The notes below the pieces were generated by a model, which saw only the letters and a program-made list of their open reading frames with translations, had not been told where the DNA came from and searched no databases. Below are positions 1 to 8,120 of a stretch of 64,000 nt of DNA, one piece after another. Source of the DNA: DAOUKH01 sp964291475 (GTDB taxonomy: Bacteria; Chloroflexota; Dehalococcoidia; SHYB01); NCBI GenBank assembly GCA_964291475.2, contig OZ220079.1:62001-126000 (forward strand), read 5' to 3'. Every line of letters starts with the position of its first letter. The stretch's first letter is position 1. Position numbers and translations under genes: made by a program.

Positions 1-506
1 TCGGCACGGCGCGCGTCGCGCTCGGCCTTCGTCGGTCTCGGCTTCTTCTTCGGCTTGCCGACGCGGTCGGGGCGGGAGAGTTCCTTGATCTGCGCGCCGT
101 GGGGATGGGTGTCCTCGGCGTAGACCTTGAGCTTGCGCAGGAGCCGGCGTCCGAGGGGGCCCTTGGGAAGCATGCCCCAGACGGCGTACTCCATCACGCG
201 GCGGGGCGACTTCTCCATCATGCGGTCGAAGGAGAGCGCCTTGAGGCCGCCGGGGTAGCCGCTGTGCGAGTAGTACGTCTTGTCGGTCTGCTTCGCGCCG
301 CTGACCCTGATCTTCGCCGCGTTGACGATGACGACGAAATCGCCCACGTCCATGTGAGGGGTGAACGAGGGCTTGTCCTTGCCGCGCAGGATGCGGGCGG
401 CCTCGGAGGCGACGCGGCCCAGCGGCCGGTCGGCGGCGTCGATGACGCGCCAACTCCGCTTGACCTCGCCGGCGCGAGGGGAGTAGGTCGTTTGTGTCGT
501 ATTCAT
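1..506 (-). CDS. rplM: 50S ribosomal protein L13, runs off the window
   Basis: Large-subunit protein that binds 23S rRNA early in 50S assembly. The ATG at 504-506 opens a protein beginning MNTTQTTYSPRAGE. The conserved L13 end (HPHGAQ) is followed by a Lys/Pro-rich basic run (GKPKKKPRPTKAERDARRA) with no stop before base 1. The gene therefore continues past the edge and has a C-terminal extension missing from ordinary L13 of about 145 residues. Its start overlaps the truA stop as ATGA, which suggests coupled translation. rpsI would be expected next, outside the window. Confidence 0.95.
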   Translation of the reverse strand, partial: MNTTQTTYSPRAGEVKRSWRVIDAADRPLGRVASEAARILRGKDKPSFTPHMDVGDFVVIVNAAKIRVSGAKQTDKTYYSHSGYPGGLKALSFDRMMEKSPRRVMEYAVWGMLPKGPLGRRLLRKLKVYAEDTHPHGAQIKELSRPDRVGKPKKKPRPTKAERDARRA

Positions 507-1315
507 GATGTTGGTCCGGCTAAGACTGTCTTTCGCGTTTCGTTCGCGGCGTTGCGCAGATCGTCCAGTTCGGGGAGCCGCACGGCAACGAGGGTGAGTC
601 CGTGGGCGGGAAGCGTAGGGCCGGCGGCGCCTCGTACGCCGCAGTCCCGCACCCGTTCGAGCTCGGCGAGGCTCACCTTGCCGAGCCCCACCTCGACGAC
701 GCCTCCGGCCATGCGCCGCACCTGCTGGTGCAGGAACGAGTCCCCGATCACTTCGAAGGTGATGAGGTCGCCGTCGCGGGTCAACTCCGAGCGGGTGAGC
801 GTCTTGCGCGTCCGGGCCTTGGGAGGAAGGTCGGGCCCGGCGAAGGGGGCGAAGTCGTGCTCGCCGAGAAAGAGCGCCGCGGCGCTGCGCATCGCGTCGA
901 AGTCGAGTGGGGCGGGAATCCAGTAGGCGCGGTCTCGCATGAGGGGGGAAGGAGCCCGGCGGTTGAGGACGAGGTAGCGGTATTCCCGGGCGCTGGCCCG
1001 TACCCGCACGTCGTAGTCCATTGGGATCTCGAAGGCATCGAGGACGGCGACATCGTCGGGGAGGTGGTGGTTGAGCGCCCGCATGAACGTCTCGGGCTCA
1101 TGGCGGGAGGCACTGCGGAACGTGACCACCTGTCCTTCGGCAGAGACGCCGGCGTCGGTGCGGCTGGCGCAGGCGACGCGGAGCTCCTCGCCGGTGAAGG
1201 CGGCGACGGCCCGTTCCAACTCGCCCTGGACCGTCGGCAGACCGGCCTGGAGCTGGAAGCCGTGATATTGCGCCCCGTCGTACTCGACGATCAGGGCGAT
1301 CTTCTTAAGGTGCAT
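503..1315 (-). CDS. truA: tRNA pseudouridine(38-40) synthase TruA
   Basis: Cytoplasmic enzyme that isomerises uridines 38-40 of the tRNA anticodon stem to pseudouridine. The 270 residues match the usual size. The N-terminus (ALIVEYDGAQYHGFQ) and the catalytic loop CASRTDAGV, with nucleophile Asp54, are intact. The second half carries the conserved SFLHQQVRRMAGG segment. It sits between rplQ (14 bp gap) and rplM (ATGA overlap) as the penultimate visible gene of the ribosomal superoperon, an arrangement also common in Firmicutes and Actinobacteria. Confidence 0.96.
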   Translation of the reverse strand: MHLKKIALIVEYDGAQYHGFQLQAGLPTVQGELERAVAAFTGEELRVACASRTDAGVSAEGQVVTFRSASRHEPETFMRALNHHLPDDVAVLDAFEIPMDYDVRVRASAREYRYLVLNRRAPSPLMRDRAYWIPAPLDFDAMRSAAALFLGEHDFAPFAGPDLPPKARTRKTLTRSELTRDGDLITFEVIGDSFLHQQVRRMAGGVVEVGLGKVSLAELERVRDCGVRGAAGPTLPAHGLTLVAVRLPELDDLRNAANETRKTVLAGPTS

Positions 1316-1329
1316 CGCGGGACTCGCGG

Positions 1330-1680
1330 CTAGACGAGCTCCACTTGCGCCATCGGCGCCATATCGCCCTTGCGGGGGCCGAGCTTGGTGAGGCGGGTGT
1401 AGCCGCCGGCCCGTTCCTCGTAGCGGGGCGCGATCTCGTCGAACAGCTTCTTGACGACGCCGGTGTCAAAGATGAACGCCAGCGCCCGGCGCCGGTGGGA
1501 AAGGTCGCCCTTCTTGCCGAGGGTGATCATCCGCTCGGTAAGGCTTCGGACTTCCTTCGCCTTGGCTTCGGTGGTAACGAGCTTCTCGTGGCGAAGCAGG
1601 TCGGTAACCTGATTGCGGTAGAGCGCGCGACGGTGCGTCGAGCTTCTCCCGAGGCGCCGCCCTGCCATTCGGTGTCTCAT
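1330..1680 (-). CDS. rplQ: 50S ribosomal protein L17
   Basis: Large-subunit protein near the exit-tunnel face. The 116 residues start MRHRMAGRRLGRSSTHRRAL, the hallmark L17 N-terminus, followed by RNQVTDLLRHEKLVTTEAKAKEVR. Length is normal and no tail is present, unlike several other ribosomal proteins here. It follows rpoA after 8 bp and precedes truA, the standard alpha-operon order. Confidence 0.97.
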   Translation of the reverse strand: MRHRMAGRRLGRSSTHRRALYRNQVTDLLRHEKLVTTEAKAKEVRSLTERMITLGKKGDLSHRRRALAFIFDTGVVKKLFDEIAPRYEERAGGYTRLTKLGPRKGDMAPMAQVELV

Positions 1681-1688
1681 TGCCAGTC

Positions 1689-2903
1689 CTATTCCGTTTC
1701 CGCTTCGTCCGCGGCTGCGTCTTTTTCTTCTTGGCCCAACAGCGCCCGCAGCGCGGAGAGGTCCTTCACCGGCTCGGCGCCGGCCCTTCGCGGCCTCTCC
1801 AGTTCGGCTTCCTCGCCTTCAGTCTCCTCGCGCGCCGGCGGCTCGTCGTCCGGCGCGAACGACCGAGGCAGCGACAGGACGTCGACTTCCGCGTCGGCCT
1901 CGTCGGCGAGCGCGGCCACCTCGGCATCCTCCTCGGTGGTGGGGATGCCGAGCACGTCGAGGCGTTCGTTCAGCTCATCGAGCGACTTCTGCCCGAAGTT
2001 CTTGATGGCGAGCAGCTCCTCTCGGCTCTTGTCGAGAATCTCGCCGACCGTGTCGATCTTGCTGCGCTTCAGGCAGTTCAGCGTGCGCACGGAAAGCTCG
2101 AGCTTCTCGATCGGCATGTTGTAATGCTCGCTGGAGACGCCGGCGCGCAGGCCCTTGCGGCCCTTGTCCGGCTCTTGGCCGATCGTGGCGAACATGCCGA
2201 ACGACTCGACGAGGAGTTGGGCCGACTCGCGCATCGCCTCCAACGGGCTCTTCGAGCCGTCGGTCCAGATCTCGATGGTCAGCTTCTCGTAGTCGGTGAT
2301 CTGCCCCACGCGCGTCTTCTCGACGTGATAGTTAACCCGCTTGATGGGGGTGTAGATCGCGTCGACGGGGAGCACACCGATGGGCTGCTCCTCCACGGGC
2401 GTGGCGGGCTTATAGCCCTTGCCCTGCTCGACGTGCAGCTCCATGGAGAGCCGTGCATCGGCGCTGCTCAGGCCGGCGATATAGGCCTCGGGGTTCACGA
2501 TGTCATAGTCCGCCGAGGGCTGAATGTCGCCCGCGGTGACCTGTCCCGGCCCCTGCACCTCGAGCCGGAGCGTGCCCGGACGGTCGGAGTGGCCGCGGAG
2601 GCGGACGCTCTTGATGTTCAGAATGATCTCGGTCACGTCCTCGCGAATACCGGGCAGCGTCGAGTATTCGTGCTGGACGCCGTCGATGCGGACGGCGTGG
2701 ACCGCCGAACCGACGAGCGAGTTCAGCAAGACGCGCCGGAGGGCGTTGCCCAACGTCGCGCCGAAGCCGCGTTCCAAGGGCTCGGCGACAAACTTGCCGT
2801 ACTCGTCCGCCAGCTCCTCCGCCTCGATGGACGGGATCGCGGGGGGGACTTCAACTATGGGCGCTTCGGGGCCTGGCTCAATGCCGATCGTCACGCTAAG
2901 CAC
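1689..2903 (-). CDS. rpoA: DNA-directed RNA polymerase alpha subunit with acidic tail
   Basis: Alpha subunit; its dimer nucleates RNA polymerase assembly. The N-terminal domain spans about residues 25-250 (FGATLGNALRRVLLNS). The C-terminal DNA- and activator-binding domain is at about 265-320 (LSVRTLNCLKRSKI, KNFGQKSLDELNERL), with Arg273 at the position of the UP-element-contacting arginine of E. coli. At 404 residues it is about 80 longer than usual. The excess is a short Pro/Glu-rich N-terminus and an acidic tail from about 322. Translation starts at a GTG (2901-2903), two bases after the rpsD stop. Confidence 0.96.
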   Translation of the reverse strand: MLSVTIGIEPGPEAPIVEVPPAIPSIEAEELADEYGKFVAEPLERGFGATLGNALRRVLLNSLVGSAVHAVRIDGVQHEYSTLPGIREDVTEIILNIKSVRLRGHSDRPGTLRLEVQGPGQVTAGDIQPSADYDIVNPEAYIAGLSSADARLSMELHVEQGKGYKPATPVEEQPIGVLPVDAIYTPIKRVNYHVEKTRVGQITDYEKLTIEIWTDGSKSPLEAMRESAQLLVESFGMFATIGQEPDKGRKGLRAGVSSEHYNMPIEKLELSVRTLNCLKRSKIDTVGEILDKSREELLAIKNFGQKSLDELNERLDVLGIPTTEEDAEVAALADEADAEVDVLSLPRSFAPDDEPPAREETEGEEAELERPRRAGAEPVKDLSALRALLGQEEKDAAADEAETE

Positions 2904-2905
2904 TC

Positions 2906-3535
2906 CTACCGAGCGTAAAACTCTACGATCATGCGGTCGTCGACCTTCACGTCCATCTCGGACGGTTCGGGCAGCGCCTCGACCTTGCCGGTCACGGCCT
3001 CGGCGTCAAGCGAGAGCCACTTCGGCAGGGGTTTGCGCCGCAGGTCGGCCACGATGATCTTGTACAACTCCGTGTTTCGGGCGCGCTCGGTCCACCCGAT
3101 CACGTCACCCTCCTTGACCCGGAACGACGGGATGTCTACCCGTCGGCCGTTCACCGTCATGTGACGGTGGCGAATGGCCTGGCGGGCCTGGGCCCGCGAT
3201 TCGGCGAAGCCGAGCCGGTAGACCACGTTGTCGAGCCTGCGTTCCAGGAACTGGAGCAGGTGCTCGCCGGTCACGCCGGACTTCCGCGAGGCCTCTTCGT
3301 AATAGCTGTAGAACTGGCGCTCGAGCACGCCGTAGATGGAGCGCGCCCGCTTCTTCTCTTTGAGCTGCATGCCGTGCTCGGAGACGCGGCGGCGGCGGGA
3401 TGCGCCATGCTGTCCGGGCGGATTGCTCCGCTTCTCGATGGCGCATTTCGGGGTGAGACAGCGCTCGCCCTTCAGGAACAGCTTCTCTCCCGTCCTCCGG
3501 CAGAGCCGGCAGACGGGGCCGGTGTATCTGGCCAC
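2906..3535 (-). CDS. rpsD: 30S ribosomal protein S4, zinc-binding form
   Basis: Primary 16S rRNA binder that nucleates 30S assembly; in many bacteria it also autoregulates its operon. The GTG at 3533-3535 was chosen as start because an AAGGAGG lies just upstream and because it gives the family length of 209 residues. The open frame continues upstream but there it only mirrors rpsK. Cysteines C9, C12, C26 and C31 form the zinc site of the C+ type of S4. The S4 RNA-binding domain (LERRLDNVVYRLGFAESRAQ) lies in the second half. Confidence 0.95.
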   Translation of the reverse strand: MARYTGPVCRLCRRTGEKLFLKGERCLTPKCAIEKRSNPPGQHGASRRRRVSEHGMQLKEKKRARSIYGVLERQFYSYYEEASRKSGVTGEHLLQFLERRLDNVVYRLGFAESRAQARQAIRHRHMTVNGRRVDIPSFRVKEGDVIGWTERARNTELYKIIVADLRRKPLPKWLSLDAEAVTGKVEALPEPSEMDVKVDDRMIVEFYAR

Positions 3536-3567
3536 CTTGCCTCCTTGGTCTTTCCTAGTCCGAAGCC

Positions 3568-3954
3568 CTAGACGCGGCGCTTCTTGCGCGCCCGCACGCC
3601 GTTGTGGGGGATCGGGGTCACGTCGCGGATGCTGGTGACCTGGATTCCCGACGCCTGGAGCGACCGGATCGCGGCCTCGCGGCCCGATCCCGGCCCGCGC
3701 ACCATGACTTCCACCTGCCGCATGCCGTTGTCCATGCCGCGCTTGGCGGCTTCCTCGGCGGCGCGCTGGGCCGCGAAGGCGGTCCCTTTGCGCGACCCCT
3801 TGAAGCCGACGGCGCCCGAGCTGCCCCACGAGATCACGTTGCCCGCGAGGTCGGTGAGCGTCACCCGGGTATTGTTGAACGTCGATTGGATGTAGGCGCG
3901 GCCCTGCGGCACGTTCTTCCGTTCGCGTCGGCGCCCTCGTTGTTTCTTTGCCAT
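3568..3954 (-). CDS. rpsK: 30S ribosomal protein S11
   Basis: Small-subunit platform protein that contacts mRNA at the E site. The 128 residues include the diagnostic AYIQSTFNNTRVTLTD, GFKGSRKGTAFAAQ and the C-terminal DVTPIPHNGVRARKKRRV. It starts at ATG and ends 32 bp before rpsD. Length and motifs are typical and no extension is present. Confidence 0.97.
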   Translation of the reverse strand: MAKKQRGRRRERKNVPQGRAYIQSTFNNTRVTLTDLAGNVISWGSSGAVGFKGSRKGTAFAAQRAAEEAAKRGMDNGMRQVEVMVRGPGSGREAAIRSLQASGIQVTSIRDVTPIPHNGVRARKKRRV

Positions 3955-3985
3955 TGTGCTCTTGCCTCAGCCGTGCCTGGCGGTC

Positions 3986-4369
3986 CTACTTCTTCGCGGC
4001 GCGGCGCTTGCCGGCGACGGTGCGCCTGGAGCCGCGCTTCGTCCGCGCGTTCGTCTTCGTCCGCTGTCCGCGCACCGGGAGCGCTCGCCGGTGACGAAAC
4101 CCGCGGTAGCTGCCGATGTCGATGAGCCGGCGGATGTTCTGGGTGGTCTCGCGGCGGAGGTCGCCTTCGATCAGATAGCCGCTGCCGTCGATCGCGGCGC
4201 GGACGCGGTTCAGCTCGTCCTCGGTCAGGTCCTTGACGCGGGGATTGCCGTCCAGGCCCACGCGCTCCACGATCTGCTTCGCCCGCGTGGGGCCGATGCC
4301 GTGGATGTACCGCACCGCGAACTCTACGCGCTTGTTATCGGGAATATCGACGCCCGCGACTCGAGCCAT
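3986..4369 (-). CDS. rpsM: 30S ribosomal protein S13
   Basis: Small-subunit head protein that contacts the P-site tRNA and forms inter-subunit bridges. The 127 residues start MARVAGVDIPDNKRVEFA and contain IHGIGPTRAKQI and the C-terminal GQRTKTNARTKRG. The basic end (VAGKRRAAKK) is slightly longer than in E. coli. It follows rpmJ in the usual alpha-operon order. Confidence 0.97.
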   Translation of the reverse strand: MARVAGVDIPDNKRVEFAVRYIHGIGPTRAKQIVERVGLDGNPRVKDLTEDELNRVRAAIDGSGYLIEGDLRRETTQNIRRLIDIGSYRGFRHRRALPVRGQRTKTNARTKRGSRRTVAGKRRAAKK

Positions 4370-4390
4370 AGTTCCGACCTCTCGCTTCCG

Positions 4391-4504
4391 CTATCCCTGC
4401 CGCTGCTTGTGCTTGGCGTTGACGCAGATGATGCGCAGCGTCCCCTTGCGGCGAATGACCTTGCACTTGTCGCAGCGGGGCTTGATGGATGCTCGCACTT
4501 TCAT
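4391..4504 (-). CDS. rpmJ: 50S ribosomal protein L36, zinc-binding form
   Basis: Smallest large-subunit protein. Translating back from the ATG at 4502-4504 gives 37 residues starting MKVRASIKPRCDKCKVIRRK and ending at TAG. C11, C14, C27 and H32 form the zinc ribbon of the C+ paralogue. It lies between infA and rpsM, exactly where L36 belongs, and is a complete normal-length copy. Confidence 0.96.
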   Translation of the reverse strand: MKVRASIKPRCDKCKVIRRKGTLRIICVNAKHKQRQG

Positions 4505-4522
4505 CGGCTCTTCCTTATCGCG

Positions 4523-4741
4523 CTACTTGAATCGATAGGTGATGCGGCCGCGCGCCAAGTCGTAGGGCGAAAGCTCGACGAGGACGCGGTCGCCGGGGAG
4601 AATCTTGATGAAGTTCATCCTGATCTTGCCCGAGACGTGCGCCAACACCTTGTGGCTGTTGGGCAGGTCGACGCGGAACATCGCGTTGGGCAGCGTCTCC
4701 GAAACCGTTCCCTCGACCTCAATCGCTTGTTTTCTTGGCAA
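4523..4741 (-). CDS. infA: Translation initiation factor IF-1
   Basis: Binds the ribosomal A site during initiation. The OB-fold core (AIEVEGTVSETLPNAMFRVD, HVSGKIRMNFIKILPGDRV, ELSPYDLARGRITYRFK) is complete in 72 residues. No ATG or GTG fits. The start is taken as TTG at 4739-4741, which has GGAG eight bases upstream and aligns with the universal IF-1 N-terminus. The upstream gene map ends 11 bp before it. The TTG may keep expression modest relative to the ribosomal proteins. Confidence 0.92.
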   Translation of the reverse strand: MPRKQAIEVEGTVSETLPNAMFRVDLPNSHKVLAHVSGKIRMNFIKILPGDRVLVELSPYDLARGRITYRFK

Positions 4742-4752
4742 ACCGTGTGCTC

Positions 4753-5562
4753 CTAAGCTCCGCCTATCGAATAGTCCTTGTCGCGCCGCGCGGTCAGAAT
4801 CTCGGGGCCGTCCTCGAGGATGGCCACGGTATGTTCGTAGTGGGCCGACAGCGCCCCGTCTTCGGTGACGACGGTCCATCCGTCGGATAACAGCCGCGTC
4901 TTCCAGCCTCCCACGTTCACCATCGGCTCGATGGCCAAGACCAAGCCCTTTCGCAGGAGCAGGCCCCGTCCCGGCTCGCCGAAATTGGGCACCGACGGTT
5001 CCTCGTGAAGGTCCCGTCCGATCCCATGTCCAACGTACTCTCGCACCACGGAAAGGCCCCGCTTATCGGCGCAGGCCTGCGCGGCGGCGGAGACGTCGCC
5101 CATCCGGGCGCCCACGCGGCACTGCTCGATGGCCGCGTAGAGCGAGTCTTCGGCGCAGTCGGTCACCGCTCGTGCCGCTTCCGAGGCGTCACCCACCGGA
5201 ATGGTGACCGCGGAATCGCCGTGGAACCCCTCCACAATGGCGCCGCAATCGATGCTCAATATGTCGCCGTCTTTCAGCCTCCGACTTCCCGGAATTCCGT
5301 GCACGACCTCTTCATTGAGCGACGTGCAAATCGAGGCGGGAAAGCCACGGTAGCCCAGGAACGAGGGGACCGCGCCTTCGCCCGTAATCGTGTCGTATGC
5401 GATGTCGTCGAGTTCTTTGGTGGCGACTCCCGGACGCACCGCCGCCAAGACCCGGTCGATGGTCTTCGCGACGACCGCTCCCGCCCGGCGCATCACGTCG
5501 ATCTCGGCGTCGGACTTAATGATGACGCCAGTCGGCTTGATACGGGGCTGCTCTACTCTCAT
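4753..5562 (-). CDS. map: Methionine aminopeptidase, type I
   Basis: Removes the N-terminal methionine from nascent proteins. The 269-residue pita-bread fold shows all five metal ligands in context: Asp in SIDCGA, Asp in FHGDSAVT, His in VGHGIGR, Glu in LAIEPM and Glu in HYEHTVAI. There is a short N-terminal extension (MRVEQPRIKPTG) but no zinc-finger domain. It lies between adk and infA, as in Gram-positive spc operons. Confidence 0.96.
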   Translation of the reverse strand: MRVEQPRIKPTGVIIKSDAEIDVMRRAGAVVAKTIDRVLAAVRPGVATKELDDIAYDTITGEGAVPSFLGYRGFPASICTSLNEEVVHGIPGSRRLKDGDILSIDCGAIVEGFHGDSAVTIPVGDASEAARAVTDCAEDSLYAAIEQCRVGARMGDVSAAAQACADKRGLSVVREYVGHGIGRDLHEEPSVPNFGEPGRGLLLRKGLVLAIEPMVNVGGWKTRLLSDGWTVVTEDGALSAHYEHTVAILEDGPEILTARRDKDYSIGGA

Positions 5563-5572
5563 GAAAACCTTT

Positions 5573-6124
5573 CTATTTTAGGACATCCACGAGGTTTTTG
5601 CCTACTTGTTCGATACTGGCCTCTCCGTTGACCTCAACCAACCGGCCGGCGGCGCGGTAATGGTCGATCATCGGGGCCGTTTGTTCCTGGTAGACGTTGA
5701 GGCGGCGCCGGGCGGTGGCTTCGTCGTCGTCGGAGCGGCCGCGTCCCGCGATGCGCTTCAGGAGCTCTTCGTCGGAGACGTTGACGTAGACGATCTTGTC
5801 GATGCCCGCGGCGCCGGCGCCGGCGAGCGCCACGTCGAGCGCGTCGGCCTGGTCGCGGTTCCGGGGGAAGCCGTCGAGGATGTAGCCCTTGGCGCAGTCG
5901 GGCCGCTCAATGCGGCCCAGGATCATCTTGATGGTGACCTCGTTGGGGACAAGCTCGCCGCGCTCCATGTATTGCTTCGCCAGTAGGCCGAGCTCGGTGC
6001 CCCGCTCCTGCTCCTCGCGGAAGAGGTCGCCCGACGAGATATGGGCGATGCCGAACGCATTCGTCAGCGTCGCCGCCTGCGTGCCCTTGCCGGACCCCGG
6101 CGCGCCTACCAGGATGATGCGCAC
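5573..6124 (-). CDS. adk: Adenylate kinase, short-LID form
   Basis: Cytoplasmic enzyme that interconverts ATP plus AMP and two ADP. The P-loop GAPGSGKGT is at residues 7-15, followed by the AMP-binding ISSGDLFREE and GYILDGFPRN. At 183 residues it is shorter than the 214-residue long form. The LID is the short version (AGRGRSDDDEATARRR) with no zinc cysteines. It sits between secY and map. Confidence 0.96.
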   Translation of the reverse strand: MRIILVGAPGSGKGTQAATLTNAFGIAHISSGDLFREEQERGTELGLLAKQYMERGELVPNEVTIKMILGRIERPDCAKGYILDGFPRNRDQADALDVALAGAGAAGIDKIVYVNVSDEELLKRIAGRGRSDDDEATARRRLNVYQEQTAPMIDHYRAAGRLVEVNGEASIEQVGKNLVDVLK

Positions 6125-6167
6125 GGCAGTCCCTTCCGTCCTGGCATGGTTGTTGGCGCTTGGGAGG

Positions 6168-7496
6168 TCATCGGATGAAGCCCTCGTAGCGCCGCATCAT
6201 GAGCTGCGCCTCGAGCTGGCGCATGGTGTCGAGGGAGACGCCGACCACGATGAGCAGGGCGGCGGCGCTGAGTCCGAGCTGGCCGATGCCGACCAGCCCG
6301 CGGGCGAAGAAGGGCATGATGGCGACAAGGCCCAGGAAGATCGCGCCGCCGGTGGTGATCCGGATGATCACGCGGTTCAGATACTCCTCCGTGGGGCGTC
6401 CGGGCCGGATGCCCGGCACAAAGCCGCCGTTCTTCTGCAAGTTTTCGGCGAGGTTCTGCTGCTGGAAGATGACCAACGTGTAGAAGAAGGTGAACGCCAC
6501 GACGAGGAGGAACGTCAGCAGCCAATAAAGGGCGCCGGTGGGCGCGAACAGGTCCTGCACGGACCGCGCGAAGCTCGAGAGGCCGGTGCTTTCCACACCA
6601 ACGAAGTAGCTGGCCACGATCGAGGGGAAGATCATGATCGAGAAGGCGAAGATGAGCGGGATCATCCCCGCCGAGTTCACCCGGAGCGGTATGTAGGAGG
6701 ATCCCGCTTGGCGGTACATCCTCCCTCCGCGGAAGAGGCTCCGCCCGTACTGCACCGGAATCCGCCGCTGTCCTTCGGTCACCACCACGATGGCGTAGAC
6801 GATCGCGATGGCCGCGACCACGAGCAGCACCACGCCGCTGGTCACGCCCTCCGCATCGAGGAGCTGTTGTGAGATCGAGGGCAGGCTGGCCACGATGCCG
6901 CCGAAAATGATCAGCGAGATGCCGTTGCCGATGCCCTTTTCCGTGATGAGCTCGCCGAGCCAGACTAGGAACATCGTCCCCGCCACCAGGGAGAACAGCA
7001 TGGCGATGGTGCCCAGGCTATCTTCGCTGCTGAAGCTCACCCCTGAAATGACGCCATAGCGCTGGAGGAGGAGCAACTGGCCGTAGCCCTGGGCGAAGGC
7101 GAGGGGAACGGTGAGCCAGTGGGTGTACTGGCTGATCTTCTGACGGCCGTATTCGCCCTCCCGCGCGATCGCTTGCAGGCGGGGGATGACGGGCACGAGG
7201 AGCTGCATGATGATCGAGGAGGTGATGTAGGGGTAGACCCCCATCGAGGCGATGCTGAGGTTTCGCAGCGCCCCGCCGCTGAAGACATCGAGGAAGCCGA
7301 GCAATGCGTCGCCTTGGAAGACGCGGTCGAGCTCATCGGCGTCGACGCCGGGAACGGGAACGTTCGCGACAAAGCGAAAGACGACCAGCATTGCCAGCGT
7401 GAAGAGGATCTTGAAGCGCAGGTCCGGTTGGCGGAACGCGTCCCCGATCGCGGAGAGGAAGCGAACGCTACTCGGCTGGGCCTGTTGCTGCTGCAC
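6168..7496 (-). CDS. secY: Protein translocase subunit SecY
   Basis: Central pore of the Sec translocon in the cytoplasmic membrane. The 442 residues form ten hydrophobic segments. The amphipathic N-terminus (RFLSAIGDAFRQPDLRFK), the plug region after TM1 (NVPVPGVDADEL) and the conserved cytoplasmic loop EYLNRVIIRITTGGA are recognisable. The GTG start lies inside the 3' end of rplO (29 bp overlap), with GAGGTGA just upstream, so translation is probably coupled. adk follows after 43 bp. Confidence 0.95.
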   Translation of the reverse strand: MQQQQAQPSSVRFLSAIGDAFRQPDLRFKILFTLAMLVVFRFVANVPVPGVDADELDRVFQGDALLGFLDVFSGGALRNLSIASMGVYPYITSSIIMQLLVPVIPRLQAIAREGEYGRQKISQYTHWLTVPLAFAQGYGQLLLLQRYGVISGVSFSSEDSLGTIAMLFSLVAGTMFLVWLGELITEKGIGNGISLIIFGGIVASLPSISQQLLDAEGVTSGVVLLVVAAIAIVYAIVVVTEGQRRIPVQYGRSLFRGGRMYRQAGSSYIPLRVNSAGMIPLIFAFSIMIFPSIVASYFVGVESTGLSSFARSVQDLFAPTGALYWLLTFLLVVAFTFFYTLVIFQQQNLAENLQKNGGFVPGIRPGRPTEEYLNRVIIRITTGGAIFLGLVAIMPFFARGLVGIGQLGLSAAALLIVVGVSLDTMRQLEAQLMMRRYEGFIR

Positions 7497-7935
7497 CGAT
7501 CACCTCGACCTTGCCCTTGGCCGCTTCGATCTTCTGCTTCGCCGAATCGGAGAACTTGTTGGCGCTCACTTCGAGCGCCTTGGTGAGATCGCCGTTGCCC
7601 AGAATCTTGACGGGCGTCTTGAGGGTGCGGACCAGCCCCTTGGCGAGGAGCGTTTCGGGCGTCACGACGGCCCCGTCGTCGAACCGCTCCAGGGAGGCGA
7701 CGTTGACGACCTGGTACTCGACCCGGAACGGGTTGCGGAAACCGCGCTGGTGCGGCATGCGCTTCACAAACGGAAGCTGGCCGCCCTCGAATCCGGGCCG
7801 GATGCGGACGCCGGAGCGCGCCTTCTGGCCCTTCGAGCCTTTACCGGCGAAGGTCCCCTTGCCGCTGCCGACGCCGCGGCCGAGGCGTTTCGCCGGCTTG
7901 GCGATGGCCGGGCGTTTTAGCTCGTGTTCTCTCAT
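7468..7935 (-). CDS. rplO: 50S ribosomal protein L15
   Basis: Late-assembly 23S rRNA-binding protein. The basic N-terminal arm (KRLGRGVGSGKGTFAGKGSK, GQKARSG, FEGGQLPFVKRMP) and the C-terminal globular domain ending VEVIGAAATGPAE are complete at 155 residues. Its start overlaps the rpmD stop as ATGA and its end overlaps the secY start, so three genes are translationally linked. Confidence 0.97.
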   Translation of the reverse strand: MREHELKRPAIAKPAKRLGRGVGSGKGTFAGKGSKGQKARSGVRIRPGFEGGQLPFVKRMPHQRGFRNPFRVEYQVVNVASLERFDDGAVVTPETLLAKGLVRTLKTPVKILGNGDLTKALEVSANKFSDSAKQKIEAAKGKVEVIGAAATGPAE

Positions 7936-8111
7936 AGCGTGTCGACCTTCACCAGATGACGGACCTTGTGGACCATGCCGCGCACCGAAGGTGTGTCCTC
8001 TTTTTCCACGGCATGCCGGATGCGGCGGAGGCCCAGCGCCTTGACGGTAGCGCCCTGGTCCCTCTCGTAGCCAATAGGGCTTTTGACTAAGGTGATACGG
8101 AGCTTCCCCAT
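7932..8111 (-). CDS. rpmD: 50S ribosomal protein L30
   Basis: Small large-subunit protein. Translating from the ATG at 8109-8111 gives 59 residues, MGKLRITLVKSPIGYERDQG through ATVKALGLRRIRHAVEKEDT, ending VDTL and TGA. This is the normal L30 length and motif. Its stop overlaps the rplO ATG as ATGA. It lies 9 bp after rpsE, the canonical spc order. Confidence 0.95.
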   Translation of the reverse strand: MGKLRITLVKSPIGYERDQGATVKALGLRRIRHAVEKEDTPSVRGMVHKVRHLVKVDTL

Positions 8112-8120
8112 GATTCGCCC

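Noticed and set aside
3536..3829. N-terminal extension of S4
   Set aside because: It is the shadow of rpsK. A GTG with a strong AAGGAGG gives the normal S4 length.
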